NCBI RefSeq assembly: GCF_010993975.1
Contig: NZ_JAACZO010000001.1
Span: 1 to 64,000 of the forward strand
Origin: Halomonas faecis
GTDB lineage: Bacteria > Pseudomonadota > Gammaproteobacteria > Pseudomonadales > Halomonadaceae
Direction of reading: 5' to 3'
Length of the DNA stretch: 64,000 bases
Below the pieces are notes generated by a model. That model was given only the letters and a program-made list of their open reading frames with translations, did no database searches and had not been told where the DNA came from. Each line of letters opens with the position of its first letter. Position 1 is the first letter of the stretch. The position numbers and the translations under genes were made by a program. Of this stretch, positions 41,655 through 52,766 are shown piece after piece.

Positions 41655-41688
41655 CTTGATGTCATTGATCAATGATGGTGATGAATTC

Positions 41689-42591
41689 ATGCGTGCGCCG
41701 ACCCTCGACCTTGGCCTGCTGCGTACCCTGGTGGCCGTGGCCGATACCGGCAGCGTGACGGCAGCGGCACGCCGCCTGGCCTATACCCAGTCCACCGTGA
41801 GCATGCAGCTCGGTCGTCTGGAGAGCCTGCTGGACGTTTCCCTGCACGAGCGACAAGGCCGGCGCATTCGCTTCACGGCCGAGGGGGAGCGGTTGCTGGG
41901 GCATGCGCGTCGGCTGCTGGCGCTCAACGACGAGGCGCTGGCCGACATGCGCACGCGGCGGATCACCGGCGAGCTGAACCTGGGCATTCCCGAGGACTAT
42001 GCGCCGCTGCTCACCGCGGTGTTCACATACTTCCACCAGCTCTATCCCGACGTGGGACTGCAGGTGGCGTGTGGCACCAGTGCCGATCTCGTCGAGCGGG
42101 TGCGCGCCGACGAGCTGGACATGGCGCTGGTGACGCGTCAGCGTCGCTCACCGGGTGGCGAGGTGATCCGTCGCGAGCCGCTGGCCTGGGCCGTGGGGCT
42201 GGAACGCCAGCCCTCGCTCTCGGACCCACTGCCGCTGGCGCTCTACTCGCCGGGGGCCGACCTGTTCCGCGAGGTGGCGGAAGAGGCGCTGGCCGCGGCG
42301 GGGCGGGACTGGCGGGTGGCCTACACCAGTCAGTCCATGGCCGGGCTGGCGCCGGTGGTGCAGGCGGGGCTGGCCATCGTGGTGGTCACTCGCAGCATGC
42401 TCGGCCCTCAGCTGCGGGCGCTGGACGAAACCAGCGGCCTGCCGCCGCTGCCCGCCGTGGAGCTGGCCTTGCACCGCGCGGCGCGGCGACCCACCGAGCC
42501 GGCCCGGCGGCTGGCCGAGCTGATCCGGGAAGAGCTGTCGCCAAGGGACGTGAACGGAACGGCGATGCCGGCTCGAAGACTCCAATCCTGA
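41689..42591 (+). CDS. LysR-family transcriptional regulator
   Basis: The 300-residue protein begins LDLGLLRTLVAVADTGSVTA AARRLAYTQSTVSMQLGRLE, a LysR helix-turn-helix. An effector domain follows, with LNLGIPEDYAPLLTAVFTYF. The start could be ATG 41659 or TTG 41656; ATG 41689 fits the usual LysR N-terminal length. It is divergent from an EamA transporter gene, as is common for LysR-controlled exporters. The effector is unknown. Confidence 0.9.
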   Translation: MRAPTLDLGLLRTLVAVADTGSVTAAARRLAYTQSTVSMQLGRLESLLDVSLHERQGRRIRFTAEGERLLGHARRLLALNDEALADMRTRRITGELNLGIPEDYAPLLTAVFTYFHQLYPDVGLQVACGTSADLVERVRADELDMALVTRQRRSPGGEVIRREPLAWAVGLERQPSLSDPLPLALYSPGADLFREVAEEALAAAGRDWRVAYTSQSMAGLAPVVQAGLAIVVVTRSMLGPQLRALDETSGLPPLPAVELALHRAARRPTEPARRLAELIREELSPRDVNGTAMPARRLQS

Positions 42592-42647
42592 CCGTTATAC
42601 TCGGGTATCCACTCATCGGCCGTGCAGGCCCGACGATCGGAGTCGCC

Positions 42648-44129
42648 ATGTTTCCCGAGTTCACCCTGCGCTATGCCCGCCTGCCCGAGCGTTTCTTCCT
42701 GCGCTTCGAGCCCGTACCGGTGCCCGAACCGCGACTGGTGGCTTTCAACCGGCCGCTGGCCGAAGAACTGGACTTCGACCTGGGCCGCTTCGCTGCCGAG
42801 GAGGCGGCGACGTGGCTTTCCGGCAACGTGGTGCCGGAAGGCGCCGAGCCCATTGCCCAGGCCTACGCCGGGCATCAGTTCGGCCAGTTCAATCCGCGCC
42901 TGGGCGACGGTCGTGCGGTACTGCTCGGCGAAGTGACCGACCGTGAGGGCCGGCTGCGCGACATCCAGCTCAAGGGGGCGGGGATGACGCCATTCTCGCG
43001 GGGTGCCGACGGACGCGCGCCGCTGGGCCCGGTGCTGCGCGAGTACCTGGTCAGCGAGGCGATGCATGCGCTGGGCGTGCCCACCACTCGCGCGCTGGCC
43101 GCGGTGACCACCGGCGAGCGGGTGTTCCGCCGAGTGCCGGAGCCCGGTGCGGTGTTGACGCGGGTGGCCGCGAGCCACCTGCGCGTGGGGACCTTCCAGT
43201 ACTTCGCCGCGCGCGGCGACGTCGAAGCGGTGCGTACCCTGGCCGACATGGCCATCGAGCGCCACTACCCACGCTTGCTGGAGTCGACCGCCGCCGAGCC
43301 CGCCGGGGAGCGCTACCTGGCGCTGCTCGAGGCCATGGCGAATCGCCAGGCGGCGCTGGTGGCCCAGTGGATGGGGCTGGGTTTCATCCACGGAGTGATG
43401 AATACCGACAATTGCGCCATCGCCGGCGAGACCCTCGACTACGGCCCCTGTGCCTTCATGGAGGCCTACTCGCCGACCACGGTGTTCAGCTCCATCGACG
43501 AGGAGGGCCGCTATGCCTATCGCAACCAGCCGTGGATCGCCCAGTGGAACCTGGCGCGCTTCGCCGAGACGCTGATTCCGCTGATCGACGACGATCAGCA
43601 CGCGGCCATCGACAAGGCTACCCAGGTCATCGAGGCGTACGAGCCGCGCTATGAGGCCGAATGGCTGACGGTGATGCGTGCCAAGCTGGGTCTGGCAACG
43701 CAAGAGGAGGGCGACCGCGAACTGGCCGAGGGCTTCCTCGAGACGCTGCAGACTGGCCGCGCCGATTTCACCCTGGGCTTTCGCCGCCTGGCCGAGGCGG
43801 TGGAGTCGGATGCCCCTGGTCTGCTCGAGCTCTTCGAGCGCGCCGAGGGCATCGAGCGCTGGCTGCCGCGCTGGCGCCAGCGTCTGGCAAGCGAGGCGGT
43901 GACGGCGCACGAGATCGTCGCCCGGCTCGAAGCCGCGAATCCGCTCTATATTCCTCGCAACCACCAGGTGCAGGCGGTGATCGATGCCGCCGAGCAGGAC
44001 GACTTCGGCCCCTTCGAGACACTGCGCGAGGTATTGGCCGCGCCCTTCTCCCAGCAGTCCGGCCGTGAGGCCCATGCCCGGCCGGCCGAGCCGGCCGAAC
44101 GGGTGTTGCGCACCTTCTGCGGCACTTGA
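42648..44129 (+). CDS. selO: Protein adenylyltransferase SelO (YdiU family)
   Basis: The 493-residue pseudokinase-like enzyme transfers AMP to Ser/Thr/Tyr of target proteins and affects redox responses. Family landmarks are AYAGHQFGQFNPRLGDGRAV, LKGAGMTPFSRGADGRAPLG, SEAMHALGVPTTRALAAVTT and the metal/nucleotide site GFIHGVMNTDNCAIAGETLD with DYGPCAFME. As in many bacteria it has no selenocysteine, and it ends RTFCGT. ATG 42648 follows GGAG. It is a stand-alone gene. Confidence 0.95.
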   Translation: MFPEFTLRYARLPERFFLRFEPVPVPEPRLVAFNRPLAEELDFDLGRFAAEEAATWLSGNVVPEGAEPIAQAYAGHQFGQFNPRLGDGRAVLLGEVTDREGRLRDIQLKGAGMTPFSRGADGRAPLGPVLREYLVSEAMHALGVPTTRALAAVTTGERVFRRVPEPGAVLTRVAASHLRVGTFQYFAARGDVEAVRTLADMAIERHYPRLLESTAAEPAGERYLALLEAMANRQAALVAQWMGLGFIHGVMNTDNCAIAGETLDYGPCAFMEAYSPTTVFSSIDEEGRYAYRNQPWIAQWNLARFAETLIPLIDDDQHAAIDKATQVIEAYEPRYEAEWLTVMRAKLGLATQEEGDRELAEGFLETLQTGRADFTLGFRRLAEAVESDAPGLLELFERAEGIERWLPRWRQRLASEAVTAHEIVARLEAANPLYIPRNHQVQAVIDAAEQDDFGPFETLREVLAAPFSQQSGREAHARPAEPAERVLRTFCGT

Positions 44130-44304
44130 GCTGGGGGCCGGGTGGCGGCTTTGCGGGCCACGTTCGGTGCGCTTCACGAAGCTTGGGTGAGTGGCGGTTC
44201 CTGCAGGCCATGGGTACGGTAATGGCTGGTGTCGTCCTGCCCGCACTCGACGCGATACTCCCGTTGGAGGGGGCTCGAACTGGCTCCATGGCACCCTCGG
44301 CGAT

Positions 44305-44333
44305 TTGACAGCCGTGAAAAGGGGCACTCATAT
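44305..44333 (+). promoter_or_regulatory. Sigma-70-like promoter before the amino-acid ABC operon
   Basis: TTGACA at 44305-44310 is followed after 17 bases by TCATAT at 44328-44333, about 44 bases before the first start codon. The -35 is perfect and the -10 is weak. The rest of the 247-base gap after selO holds no gene. Confidence 0.45.
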
Positions 44334-44376
44334 TGACGTGGCGGAATAATAAAACTCACCAACACGCGAGAATGTC

Positions 44377-45234
44377 ATGAAAGGAATAAAAGCATCGCTT
44401 CTGCCTGCCGCCCTGATGGGAACCCTGGTCATCGGCAGCGGGCTGGCCACGACGGCCTCTGCACAGGACCCCTACACGGTTGGTGTTGAGGCCTCCTTCC
44501 CGCCCTGGGCCTATGTGGAGGGGGGAGAATTCAAGGGCATTGCCATCGACGCCATGGAGGCGATTGCCGAGGAGGTCGGCATCGAGATCGAGTTCCAGGA
44601 CATGCCTTTCCCGTCTCTGATTCCGGCACTGGCGGCGGAGAAGATCGATATCCTCGCCACTGGCCTCACCGTCACCGAAGAGCGTAGCGAAAACATCGAT
44701 TTCACCATCCCCTGGTGGGAAACCAACGATGTGGTGTTGGTGCCCGAAGACTCCGACCTCAATGTCTTTACCGCCGTATGCTGCGGGGCCCGCATTGGCG
44801 TTCAGGGCGGCTCTTCACAGCAGGCCTGGATGGAAGAGAACGTGGTGAACTCCAGTGATATCGACGTCGAGCTGGCCAAGTACGACAATTACGTCACCGC
44901 CGTGGACGACATGGCGATCGGTCGTATCTCCTCGGTCATCGTCGACGATACCTCTGCCCAGGAGTACATCAACGCTGGCAAGCCGGTGAAGATGGCGGGC
45001 AAGATATTTATCCGCGCACCACTGGCGCTGGCGGTATCCAAGGGCGATCCTCAGGAGATCCTCGGTGACCTCAACCAGGGGATCCTAGCCATCTATGAGT
45101 CCGGCGAGTGGGGCGAGATTGTCGACGACTACATCCCCGGTGTCACCGTTCCTGCCATTCCGGGGCACATGCCCGCTTTCGTCGACACCTACCAGAAACC
45201 GGTGGCCGGTCTTCCCGAGCTGGGTAACGAATGA
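44377..45234 (+). CDS. Polar amino-acid ABC transporter substrate-binding protein
   Basis: The 285-residue periplasmic protein has a signal peptide (LVIGSGLATTASAQD) and the family 3 binding-protein pattern YTVGVEASFPPWAYVEGGEF KGIAIDAM. IDILATGLTVTEERSENIDF T follows. An unusual adjacent cysteine pair (AVCCGARIGVQGGSS) occurs near residue 140. The ligand is probably an amino acid or opine-like compound. The two permeases and ATPase follow in one operon, separated by a strong hairpin. Confidence 0.92.
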   Translation: MKGIKASLLPAALMGTLVIGSGLATTASAQDPYTVGVEASFPPWAYVEGGEFKGIAIDAMEAIAEEVGIEIEFQDMPFPSLIPALAAEKIDILATGLTVTEERSENIDFTIPWWETNDVVLVPEDSDLNVFTAVCCGARIGVQGGSSQQAWMEENVVNSSDIDVELAKYDNYVTAVDDMAIGRISSVIVDDTSAQEYINAGKPVKMAGKIFIRAPLALAVSKGDPQEILGDLNQGILAIYESGEWGEIVDDYIPGVTVPAIPGHMPAFVDTYQKPVAGLPELGNE

Positions 45235-45240
45235 GTCGCC

Positions 45241-45280
45241 GTGACATGGGCGCCCTTCCATCAGGGAGGGCGCCCGTCAC
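45241..45280 (+). promoter_or_regulatory. Intercistronic hairpin after the binding-protein gene
   Basis: GTGAC at 45241 pairs with GTCAC ending at 45280, and GGGCGCCCT pairs with AGGGCGCCC inside. There is no T-run. As in the tct locus, it should raise binding-protein mRNA relative to the permease genes. Confidence 0.7.
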
Positions 45281-45295
45281 GTCAGGGAAGTCGGC

Positions 45296-45964
45296 ATGGA
45301 TATCTACGACGTACTGCTACGCGATTTCCCCTTCCTGCTGAAGGGGTTGGGGGTGGCCATCGTGCTGTTGGCCGCCCTGTTGGCGATCGGTTTCGTGCTG
45401 GGCATGGCGATCTGCCTGGTGCAGCTCTATGGCCCCAGGACCCGGCTGATACAGTGGCCGCTCACGCTCTACGAGCGTGTCTTCCGGGGCGTGCCGATCA
45501 TCATCATGCTGTTCATCTTCTTCTATGGCCTCTCGGGTATTGTCGATATCTCGGCCTTCGGCGCCGCCGTATTGGCCATGGGGTTGCGTTCGGCAGCCTA
45601 CCAGTCGCAGATATTCCGTAGTGCCTTCCAGTCGGTGCCAACCGGGCAGATGATGGCCGCCCGTGCCATGGGCATGTCCAAGGTCAAGGCGATCCGCCAC
45701 ATCGTTTTTCCTCAGGCGGCGCGGCATGCCATCGGTCCCTGGACCAACGAGTTCTCCTCGGAGATCAAGGAGACCTCCCTGGCCTACGTCATCGGGGTGG
45801 TCGAGCTGACCCGCCAGGCGCACTACATCATTACCAGCACCCAGGGCAACGTGTTGACGGTATTCGCCGTGGTGGCGCTGCTGTACTTCATCCTCAATCG
45901 GACAGGCAACAGCCTGTTGTATGCCCTTGAGCGCAAGCTGGCCGTGCCGGGCTTCGAAAAATGA
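45296..45964 (+). CDS. Amino-acid ABC transporter permease (HisM/HisQ type)
   Basis: The 222-residue protein has five helices and the permease motif AARAMGMSKVKAIRHIVFPQ AARHAIGP (EAA loop) near residues 120-150. An N-terminal RGVPIIIMLFIFFYG is typical of polar amino-acid importers. It should form a heterodimer with the second permease of this operon at 46728. ATG 45296 is close after AGGGAAG. Confidence 0.93.
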   Translation: MDIYDVLLRDFPFLLKGLGVAIVLLAALLAIGFVLGMAICLVQLYGPRTRLIQWPLTLYERVFRGVPIIIMLFIFFYGLSGIVDISAFGAAVLAMGLRSAAYQSQIFRSAFQSVPTGQMMAARAMGMSKVKAIRHIVFPQAARHAIGPWTNEFSSEIKETSLAYVIGVVELTRQAHYIITSTQGNVLTVFAVVALLYFILNRTGNSLLYALERKLAVPGFEK

Positions 45965-45983
45965 TGCGAAAGGAACGCCGATA

Positions 45984-46724
45984 ATGGCCGACGATCTGAT
46001 TCTGGACGTGCAGGATGTAAAGAAGGCTTACGACGGCCTCGAGGTGCTCAAGGGCATCGGCTTCAGTCTGAAAAAGGGTGAGACCAAGGTGCTGATCGGT
46101 CCCTCTGGCTCCGGCAAGAGCACCCTGCTGCGCTGTATCAATCACCTGACGGTGCCGGATGCCGGGCGCATCTATCTCAACGGCGATGAGGTGCTGGATT
46201 CCAACATCGACGCCATGCGGGCGCGGATGGGGTTCGTCTTCCAGGACTTCAATCTCTTCTCTCATCTGACGGTGCTCGACAACGTGCGTATCTGCCAGAT
46301 CAAGGTCAATGGCACGGATAAGGAAACCGCTACCCAGCGGGCGCATCGTGAACTGGAGCGGGTCGGCCTGGGTGACAAGGCCGACGCCTATCCCGCCGAG
46401 CTCTCCGGTGGCCAGCAGCAACGCGTCTCCATTGCCCGGGCCTTGGCGATGGACCCCGACGTACTGCTGTTCGACGAGCCTACCTCGGCGCTGGACCCGG
46501 AGTTGACCGGCGAGGTGGTGAGGGTGATGCAGCAACTGGCCGTCGAGGGCATGACCATGGTGGTGGTCACTCACGAGATGAGCTTCGCGAGGCAGGCCGC
46601 CGATGAGATCATCTTCATGGAGAACGGCGTCATCGTCGAGCAGGGGCCTCCGGAGTCCATGTTCAACGACTCCACTCACGAGCGGACCCGGGCCTTCCTC
46701 AACGTCATTGCGGAGCACGGGTGA
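45984..46724 (+). CDS. Amino-acid ABC transporter ATP-binding protein
   Basis: The 246-residue protein has Walker [18 protein letters not shown] near residue 40, Q-loop [19 protein letters not shown], signature [15 protein letters not shown], Walker [16 protein letters not shown] and the H-loop [10 protein letters not shown]. This is the GlnQ/HisP class. ATG 45984 has AAGGAAC upstream. An upstream in-frame extension to 45921 overlaps the permease and is not supported. Confidence 0.95.
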   Translation: MADDLILDVQDVKKAYDGLEVLKGIGFSLKKGETKVLIGPSGSGKSTLLRCINHLTVPDAGRIYLNGDEVLDSNIDAMRARMGFVFQDFNLFSHLTVLDNVRICQIKVNGTDKETATQRAHRELERVGLGDKADAYPAELSGGQQQRVSIARALAMDPDVLLFDEPTSALDPELTGEVVRVMQQLAVEGMTMVVVTHEMSFARQAADEIIFMENGVIVEQGPPESMFNDSTHERTRAFLNVIAEHG

Positions 46725-46727
46725 GCC

Positions 46728-47396
46728 ATGCGGGAATTCATCGAATTCGGCATCGAGTGGTTGCCGGAGCTTCTCAAGGGTGTACCGGTCACGCTGTCGC
46801 TATGGGTGATCGCCATCACGCTGGGCTTTTTCCTGGGGTTGGTACTCTGCTGGGCCAGGGTCTACGGCAATCGGCTCTTCTATTGGATCAGCACCGTCTA
46901 CGTGGAGCTGTTTCGCGGCACGCCCATGTTGGTGCAGATGTTCTTCATCTACCTGGGATTGCCCCACGTAGGCATCGTGTTCGACGCCTTCACCGCCGCG
47001 GTGATCGCGATCACCCTTAACAGTGCGGCCTACCAGGCCGAGTACTTCCGCGGTTCGGTGCTGTCGGTGCCCAAGGGACAGCTGGTGGCGGCACGGGCAT
47101 GCGGGATGACCCAGTGGCAGGCGATTCGCCATATCATGCTGCCTCAGGCGCTACGCCGGGTGATCCCGCAATGGTCCAACGAGGCGATCATCGAGCTCAA
47201 GTTCACTTCCATCGCCTATGCCATCGGCGTGGTGGAGATCACCTCCATTGCCTCGGATATCGGTTCGCGCACCCTGGATTTCTTCCTGGTCTTTCTCTGG
47301 GCAGGGCTGATTTATCTGGTGCTCACTTCCACGGTGGCGAGTCTGCTGGGGCTCCTCGAGAGGCGGACTTACGTACCGGGGGTGACCAGCCACTGA
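46728..47396 (+). CDS. Amino-acid ABC transporter permease, second subunit
   Basis: The 222-residue protein resembles the permease at 45296, with FRGTPMLVQMFFIYLGLP and the EAA loop VAARACGMTQWQAIRHIMLP QALRRVIPQWSNEAI. It completes a heterodimeric importer. It starts three bases after the ATPase stop and is the last gene of the operon, ahead of the shared terminator at 47500. Confidence 0.93.
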   Translation: MREFIEFGIEWLPELLKGVPVTLSLWVIAITLGFFLGLVLCWARVYGNRLFYWISTVYVELFRGTPMLVQMFFIYLGLPHVGIVFDAFTAAVIAITLNSAAYQAEYFRGSVLSVPKGQLVAARACGMTQWQAIRHIMLPQALRRVIPQWSNEAIIELKFTSIAYAIGVVEITSIASDIGSRTLDFFLVFLWAGLIYLVLTSTVASLLGLLERRTYVPGVTSH

Positions 47397-47499
47397 GCGA
47401 TCAGGGGAGGCTGAGTGAAGTGCCGGGGAGAGTAGCGGCACAGAAGGACGCCAAGGCCGTCGAGTGCCTCTCCATGCAGTGCGGAACCGAAGACGAAAA

Positions 47500-47535
47500 A
47501 ACGCCCGGGTGTCAGTTCACAGGCACCCGGGCGTT
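47500..47535 (-). terminator. Rho-independent terminator of katG, possibly bidirectional
   Basis: AACGCCCGGGTG and CACCCGGGCGTT pair perfectly over 12 bases. On the minus strand the hairpin is followed by a run of six T, the classic form for katG. On the plus strand only TTT follows, so it may also stop the ABC operon less efficiently. Confidence 0.88.
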
Positions 47536-47562
47536 TCCATGCTGCCAGGCATGGCGTTTGGC

Positions 47563-49899
<2,337 letters not shown>

Positions 49900-49922
49900 T
49901 CAATGTGGTATTCATGAAGGTT

Positions 49923-49942
49923 GCGATAGGTATTACTTATCG
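49923..49942. promoter_or_regulatory. Possible OxyR/LysR-type site in the katG promoter region
   Basis: GCGATAGGTATTACTTATCGC contains complementary ends GCGATA/TATCGC and an ATAG-N7-TTAT core, close to one OxyR half-unit (ATAG-N7-CTAT). A second half-unit with correct spacing is not evident, so the call is weak. It lies in the 232-base gap between the LysR gene and katG. Confidence 0.35.
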
Positions 49943-49978
49943 CCGATGCGAACGGGCATGCCCGAGTCTTGCGGTGCT

Positions 49979-50926
49979 TCAGGGAGGGGTGGCGATCAGG
50001 TTCAGCGTTTCGGCCTCGCCCATCAGGAAACCACGGTTGATCTCCAGCGCTTCGCGCAAGAAGTCCCACAACAGACGAACGCGGGCCAGCTGGCGCTGCT
50101 CCTGACGGGCGGTGATCCAGAACTGTCGCACCACTTCGACCTCTCCGCACAGCACGTTGACTAGCGAAGCCGTGGGGGTGGCCATGAAACAGGGCAGTAC
50201 CGCCAGCCCGGCACCGTGAAGGCAGGCGGCGTGCTGGGTGGTCACGCTGGTGCTGCGCATGGCGAAATGCGGGCCGGGGTGGCCGACCACCGCCGGGTCG
50301 AGTAGGGGATCGAGGTAATTGAGCTGCTCGCTGAAGATCAGGTCGTCGACGTAGCCGATCAGCCGGTGGTGGCTCAGTTGGGCCACGTCTTTGGGAACGC
50401 CGTGGCGAGCGAGATAGTCGTGACTGGCGTAGAGACGCAGGCGGTAGTCGCACAGCCGCGAGATCACCAGGCCGGGGCTTGCCGGGCGCTCGACGGTGAT
50501 GGCCAGATCCGCTTCGTGGCGGCTCAGGTTGACCACCCGCGGCAGGGCGAGCAGATCCAGGGTGATGCCGGGGTGTCGCTCGCAGAAGGCCGAGAGCAGC
50601 GGGGCGATCACCCAGGTGCCGAAACCCTCGGTCACCCCAAGCCGAATCTGGCCGCTGATCTGGTGATTCTTGTCGGTGAGGTTCTCGCTGGCCTCGAAAG
50701 CATGGCGGGCCATTTCTTCGGCATGGGCGAGCAGCTGCTGGCCGGCTTCGGTCAGGTGGTAGCCGTGGGTGCTACGCTCGAAGAGCTGGGTGTTGAGCTG
50801 CCGTTCGAAGCGACGCGTACGCCGGGAAAGCGTCGAGTGGTCGAGCCCCAGGCGGCGGGCGGCATCGGTCAGGCGCTGGCTGCGCGCCACCTCGAGGAAG
50901 ATGTGGATGTCCTGCCAGTCGAGCAT
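49979..50926 (-). CDS. LysR-family transcriptional regulator
   Basis: The 315-residue protein opens LDWQDIHIFLEVARSQRLTD AARRLGLDHSTLSRRTRRFE, a LysR helix-turn-helix with an unusual HSTLSRR recognition helix typical of the group that regulates aldehyde or catabolic genes. The effector domain includes IRLGVTEGFGTWVIAPLLSA. It is divergent from mmsA, which is its likely target. katG downstream on the same strand has its own promoter region. Confidence 0.92.
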   Translation of the reverse strand: MLDWQDIHIFLEVARSQRLTDAARRLGLDHSTLSRRTRRFERQLNTQLFERSTHGYHLTEAGQQLLAHAEEMARHAFEASENLTDKNHQISGQIRLGVTEGFGTWVIAPLLSAFCERHPGITLDLLALPRVVNLSRHEADLAITVERPASPGLVISRLCDYRLRLYASHDYLARHGVPKDVAQLSHHRLIGYVDDLIFSEQLNYLDPLLDPAVVGHPGPHFAMRSTSVTTQHAACLHGAGLAVLPCFMATPTASLVNVLCGEVEVVRQFWITARQEQRQLARVRLLWDFLREALEINRGFLMGEAETLNLIATPP

Positions 50927-51030
50927 GAGGTGGCTCCCGAGCGTGTTGTGCGTGAGTACACAAGCAATGTGCCTGAGTGCCCGTTGTCACGCCATCCGAC
51001 GTCTGGATAGACTCGATGTTAACTCACTTC

Positions 51031-51044
51031 GTGTTTTTATACAC
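51031..51044. promoter_or_regulatory. Candidate LysR operator upstream of mmsA
   Basis: GTGTTTTTATACAC is an interrupted palindrome (GTGT/ACAC) in the 187-base region between the divergent LysR and mmsA start codons, about 70 bases before mmsA. It contains a T-N-A spacing compatible with LysR sites. Confidence 0.35.
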
Positions 51045-51113
51045 ATAAAGTCTAATCGCACGCCGTGTCGCCACAACAACCTCAAGATCGTCTCGAAAGA
51101 GGAGCACGCCATT

Positions 51114-52613
51114 ATGTCCGTTCGCGAAATTCCCATGTACATCGACGGCCAGGCCGTCCCGTCCCAGAGCGGGGACTGGCGCGACGTGGTCAATCCGGCC
51201 AACCAGGAAGTGGTCGCCCGGGTACCGTTCTGCACTGCCGATGAAGTGGAGCGTGCCGTGGCCAGTGCCAAGGCGGCCTTCAAGGAGTGGCGCAAGGTGC
51301 CGCTGGCCAAGCGCATGCGCATCATGCTCAAGCTCCAGGCGCTGATCCGCGACAATACCGACGAGCTGGCCGCGCTGATCACCGAGGAACACGGCAAGAC
51401 GCTGCCCGATGCCGCCGGCGAAGTGGGGCGTGGTCTGGAAGTGGTCGAGCATGCCTGCTCGATCACCAGCCTGCAGCTGGGCGAGCTGGCCGAGAACGCT
51501 GCCAGCGAAGTGGACGTCTACACCATGCACCAGCCGCTGGGCGTGGGCGCCGGCATCACCGCCTTCAACTTTCCCATCATGCTGCCCTGCTTCATGTTCC
51601 CGCTGGCCATCGCCACGGGCAACACCTTCGTGCTCAAGCCCTCCGAGCAAGACCCGAGCTCGACCATGCGGCTGGTCGAGCTGGCCCATGAGGCCGGTGT
51701 GCCCGCGGGTGTGCTCAACGTCGTTCATGGCGGTCCGGATGTGGCCAACCAGATCGCCGATCACACCGACATCAAGGCGCTCTCCTTCATCGGTTCCACC
51801 CACGTGGGCTCGCTGCTCTACGATCGCGCCGCTGCCGCCGGCAAGCGCATGCAGTCGATGATGGGCGCCAAGAACCACTGCGTGGTGATGCCCGACGCCA
51901 ACCGCAGCCAGGCCATCAACAACCTGCTCGGCTCCGCTTTCGGTGCCGCCGGCCAGCGCTGCATGGCCAATTCCGTGGTCGTGCTGGTGGGCGATGCCCG
52001 CGAATGGCTGGATGACATCGTCGAGGGTGCACGCAACATGAAGGTGGGGCCCGGCACGCAGCGCGATGCCGATCTCGGCCCGCTGGTATCGCCGGCGGCC
52101 AAGGAGCGCGTGGAGCGGCTGATCGCCACCGGTGAGCAGGAAGGCGCCCGGTTGCTGGTGGACGGTCGCGGCTGCCAGGTGGAGGGCTACCTGAACGGCA
52201 ACTTCGTCGGCCCCACGTTGTTCGCCGATGTGACCGCCGAAATGACCATCTACCGCGAGGAGATCTTCGGGCCGGTGTTGTGCGTGGTGAGCGTCGATAC
52301 CCTCGACGAGGCGATTGAGTTCATCAACGCCAATCCCAACGGCAACGGCACTTCCATCTTCACCAATTCCGGCTGGGTGGCGCGCCGCTTCGAGACCGAC
52401 ATCGACGTCGGCCAGGTGGGGATCAACGTGCCGATTCCGGTGCCGGTGGCCTATTTCAGCTTCACTGGCTCCCGCGCTTCCAAGCTGGGCGACCTGGGTC
52501 CCAACGGCAAGCAGGCCATCGCTTTCTGGACCCAGACCAAGACCGTCACCGCCCGCTGGTTCGAGCCCGAGAACGTTTCCAGCGGCATCAACAGCACCAT
52601 CTCGCTGAGCTGA
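51114..52613 (+). CDS. mmsA: Methylmalonate-semialdehyde dehydrogenase (CoA-acylating)
   Basis: The 499-residue aldehyde dehydrogenase works in valine and myo-inositol breakdown, converting (methyl)malonate semialdehyde to propionyl- or acetyl-CoA. It has the MmsA pattern PMYIDGQAVPS, LITEEHGKTLPDAAGEVGRG, AFNFPIMLPCFMFPLAIATG, and the catalytic cysteine in FGAAGQRCMANSVV near residue 285. ATG 51114 follows GAGGAG. It is divergent from a LysR gene and ends in a strong terminator. The other valine genes (mmsB) are not adjacent. Confidence 0.93.
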   Translation: MSVREIPMYIDGQAVPSQSGDWRDVVNPANQEVVARVPFCTADEVERAVASAKAAFKEWRKVPLAKRMRIMLKLQALIRDNTDELAALITEEHGKTLPDAAGEVGRGLEVVEHACSITSLQLGELAENAASEVDVYTMHQPLGVGAGITAFNFPIMLPCFMFPLAIATGNTFVLKPSEQDPSSTMRLVELAHEAGVPAGVLNVVHGGPDVANQIADHTDIKALSFIGSTHVGSLLYDRAAAAGKRMQSMMGAKNHCVVMPDANRSQAINNLLGSAFGAAGQRCMANSVVVLVGDAREWLDDIVEGARNMKVGPGTQRDADLGPLVSPAAKERVERLIATGEQEGARLLVDGRGCQVEGYLNGNFVGPTLFADVTAEMTIYREEIFGPVLCVVSVDTLDEAIEFINANPNGNGTSIFTNSGWVARRFETDIDVGQVGINVPIPVPVAYFSFTGSRASKLGDLGPNGKQAIAFWTQTKTVTARWFEPENVSSGINSTISLS

Positions 52614-52637
52614 CTGTTACCGCTCAGCGGCACCACA

Positions 52638-52661
52638 GCCCCGCCTCGCCAGAGGCGGGGC
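52638..52661 (+). terminator. Terminator after mmsA
   Basis: GCCCCGCCTC-GCCA-GAGGCGGGGC is a perfect 10-bp stem starting 25 bases after the mmsA stop and followed by CGTTTCGTT. Confidence 0.8.
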
Positions 52662-52707
52662 CGTTTCGTTGCGGCGCGACTAATACCCAGGGTGTATGGA
52701 CACGAGA

Positions 52708-52723
52708 TTGACGTTGACGTTAA
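52708..52723 (+). promoter_or_regulatory. Possible LiuR-like (MerR family) site
   Basis: TTGACGTTGACGTTAA differs at one fixed position from the TTTACGTnnACGTnAA form that I recall for LiuR, a regulator of branched-chain amino-acid catabolism. It lies 44 bases before the AhpD-like gene. The overlapping TTGACG could instead be a plain -35 element. Confidence 0.3.
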
Positions 52724-52766
52724 CTGGAATGATGTTGCCCGAACAATCACAATGCCAGGAGCCGTC

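Noticed and set aside
49923..49942. Confident OxyR operator for katG
   Set aside because: Only one ATAG-N7-TTAT unit is visible, and the required second unit with matching spacing is absent. Kept only as a weak regulatory feature.
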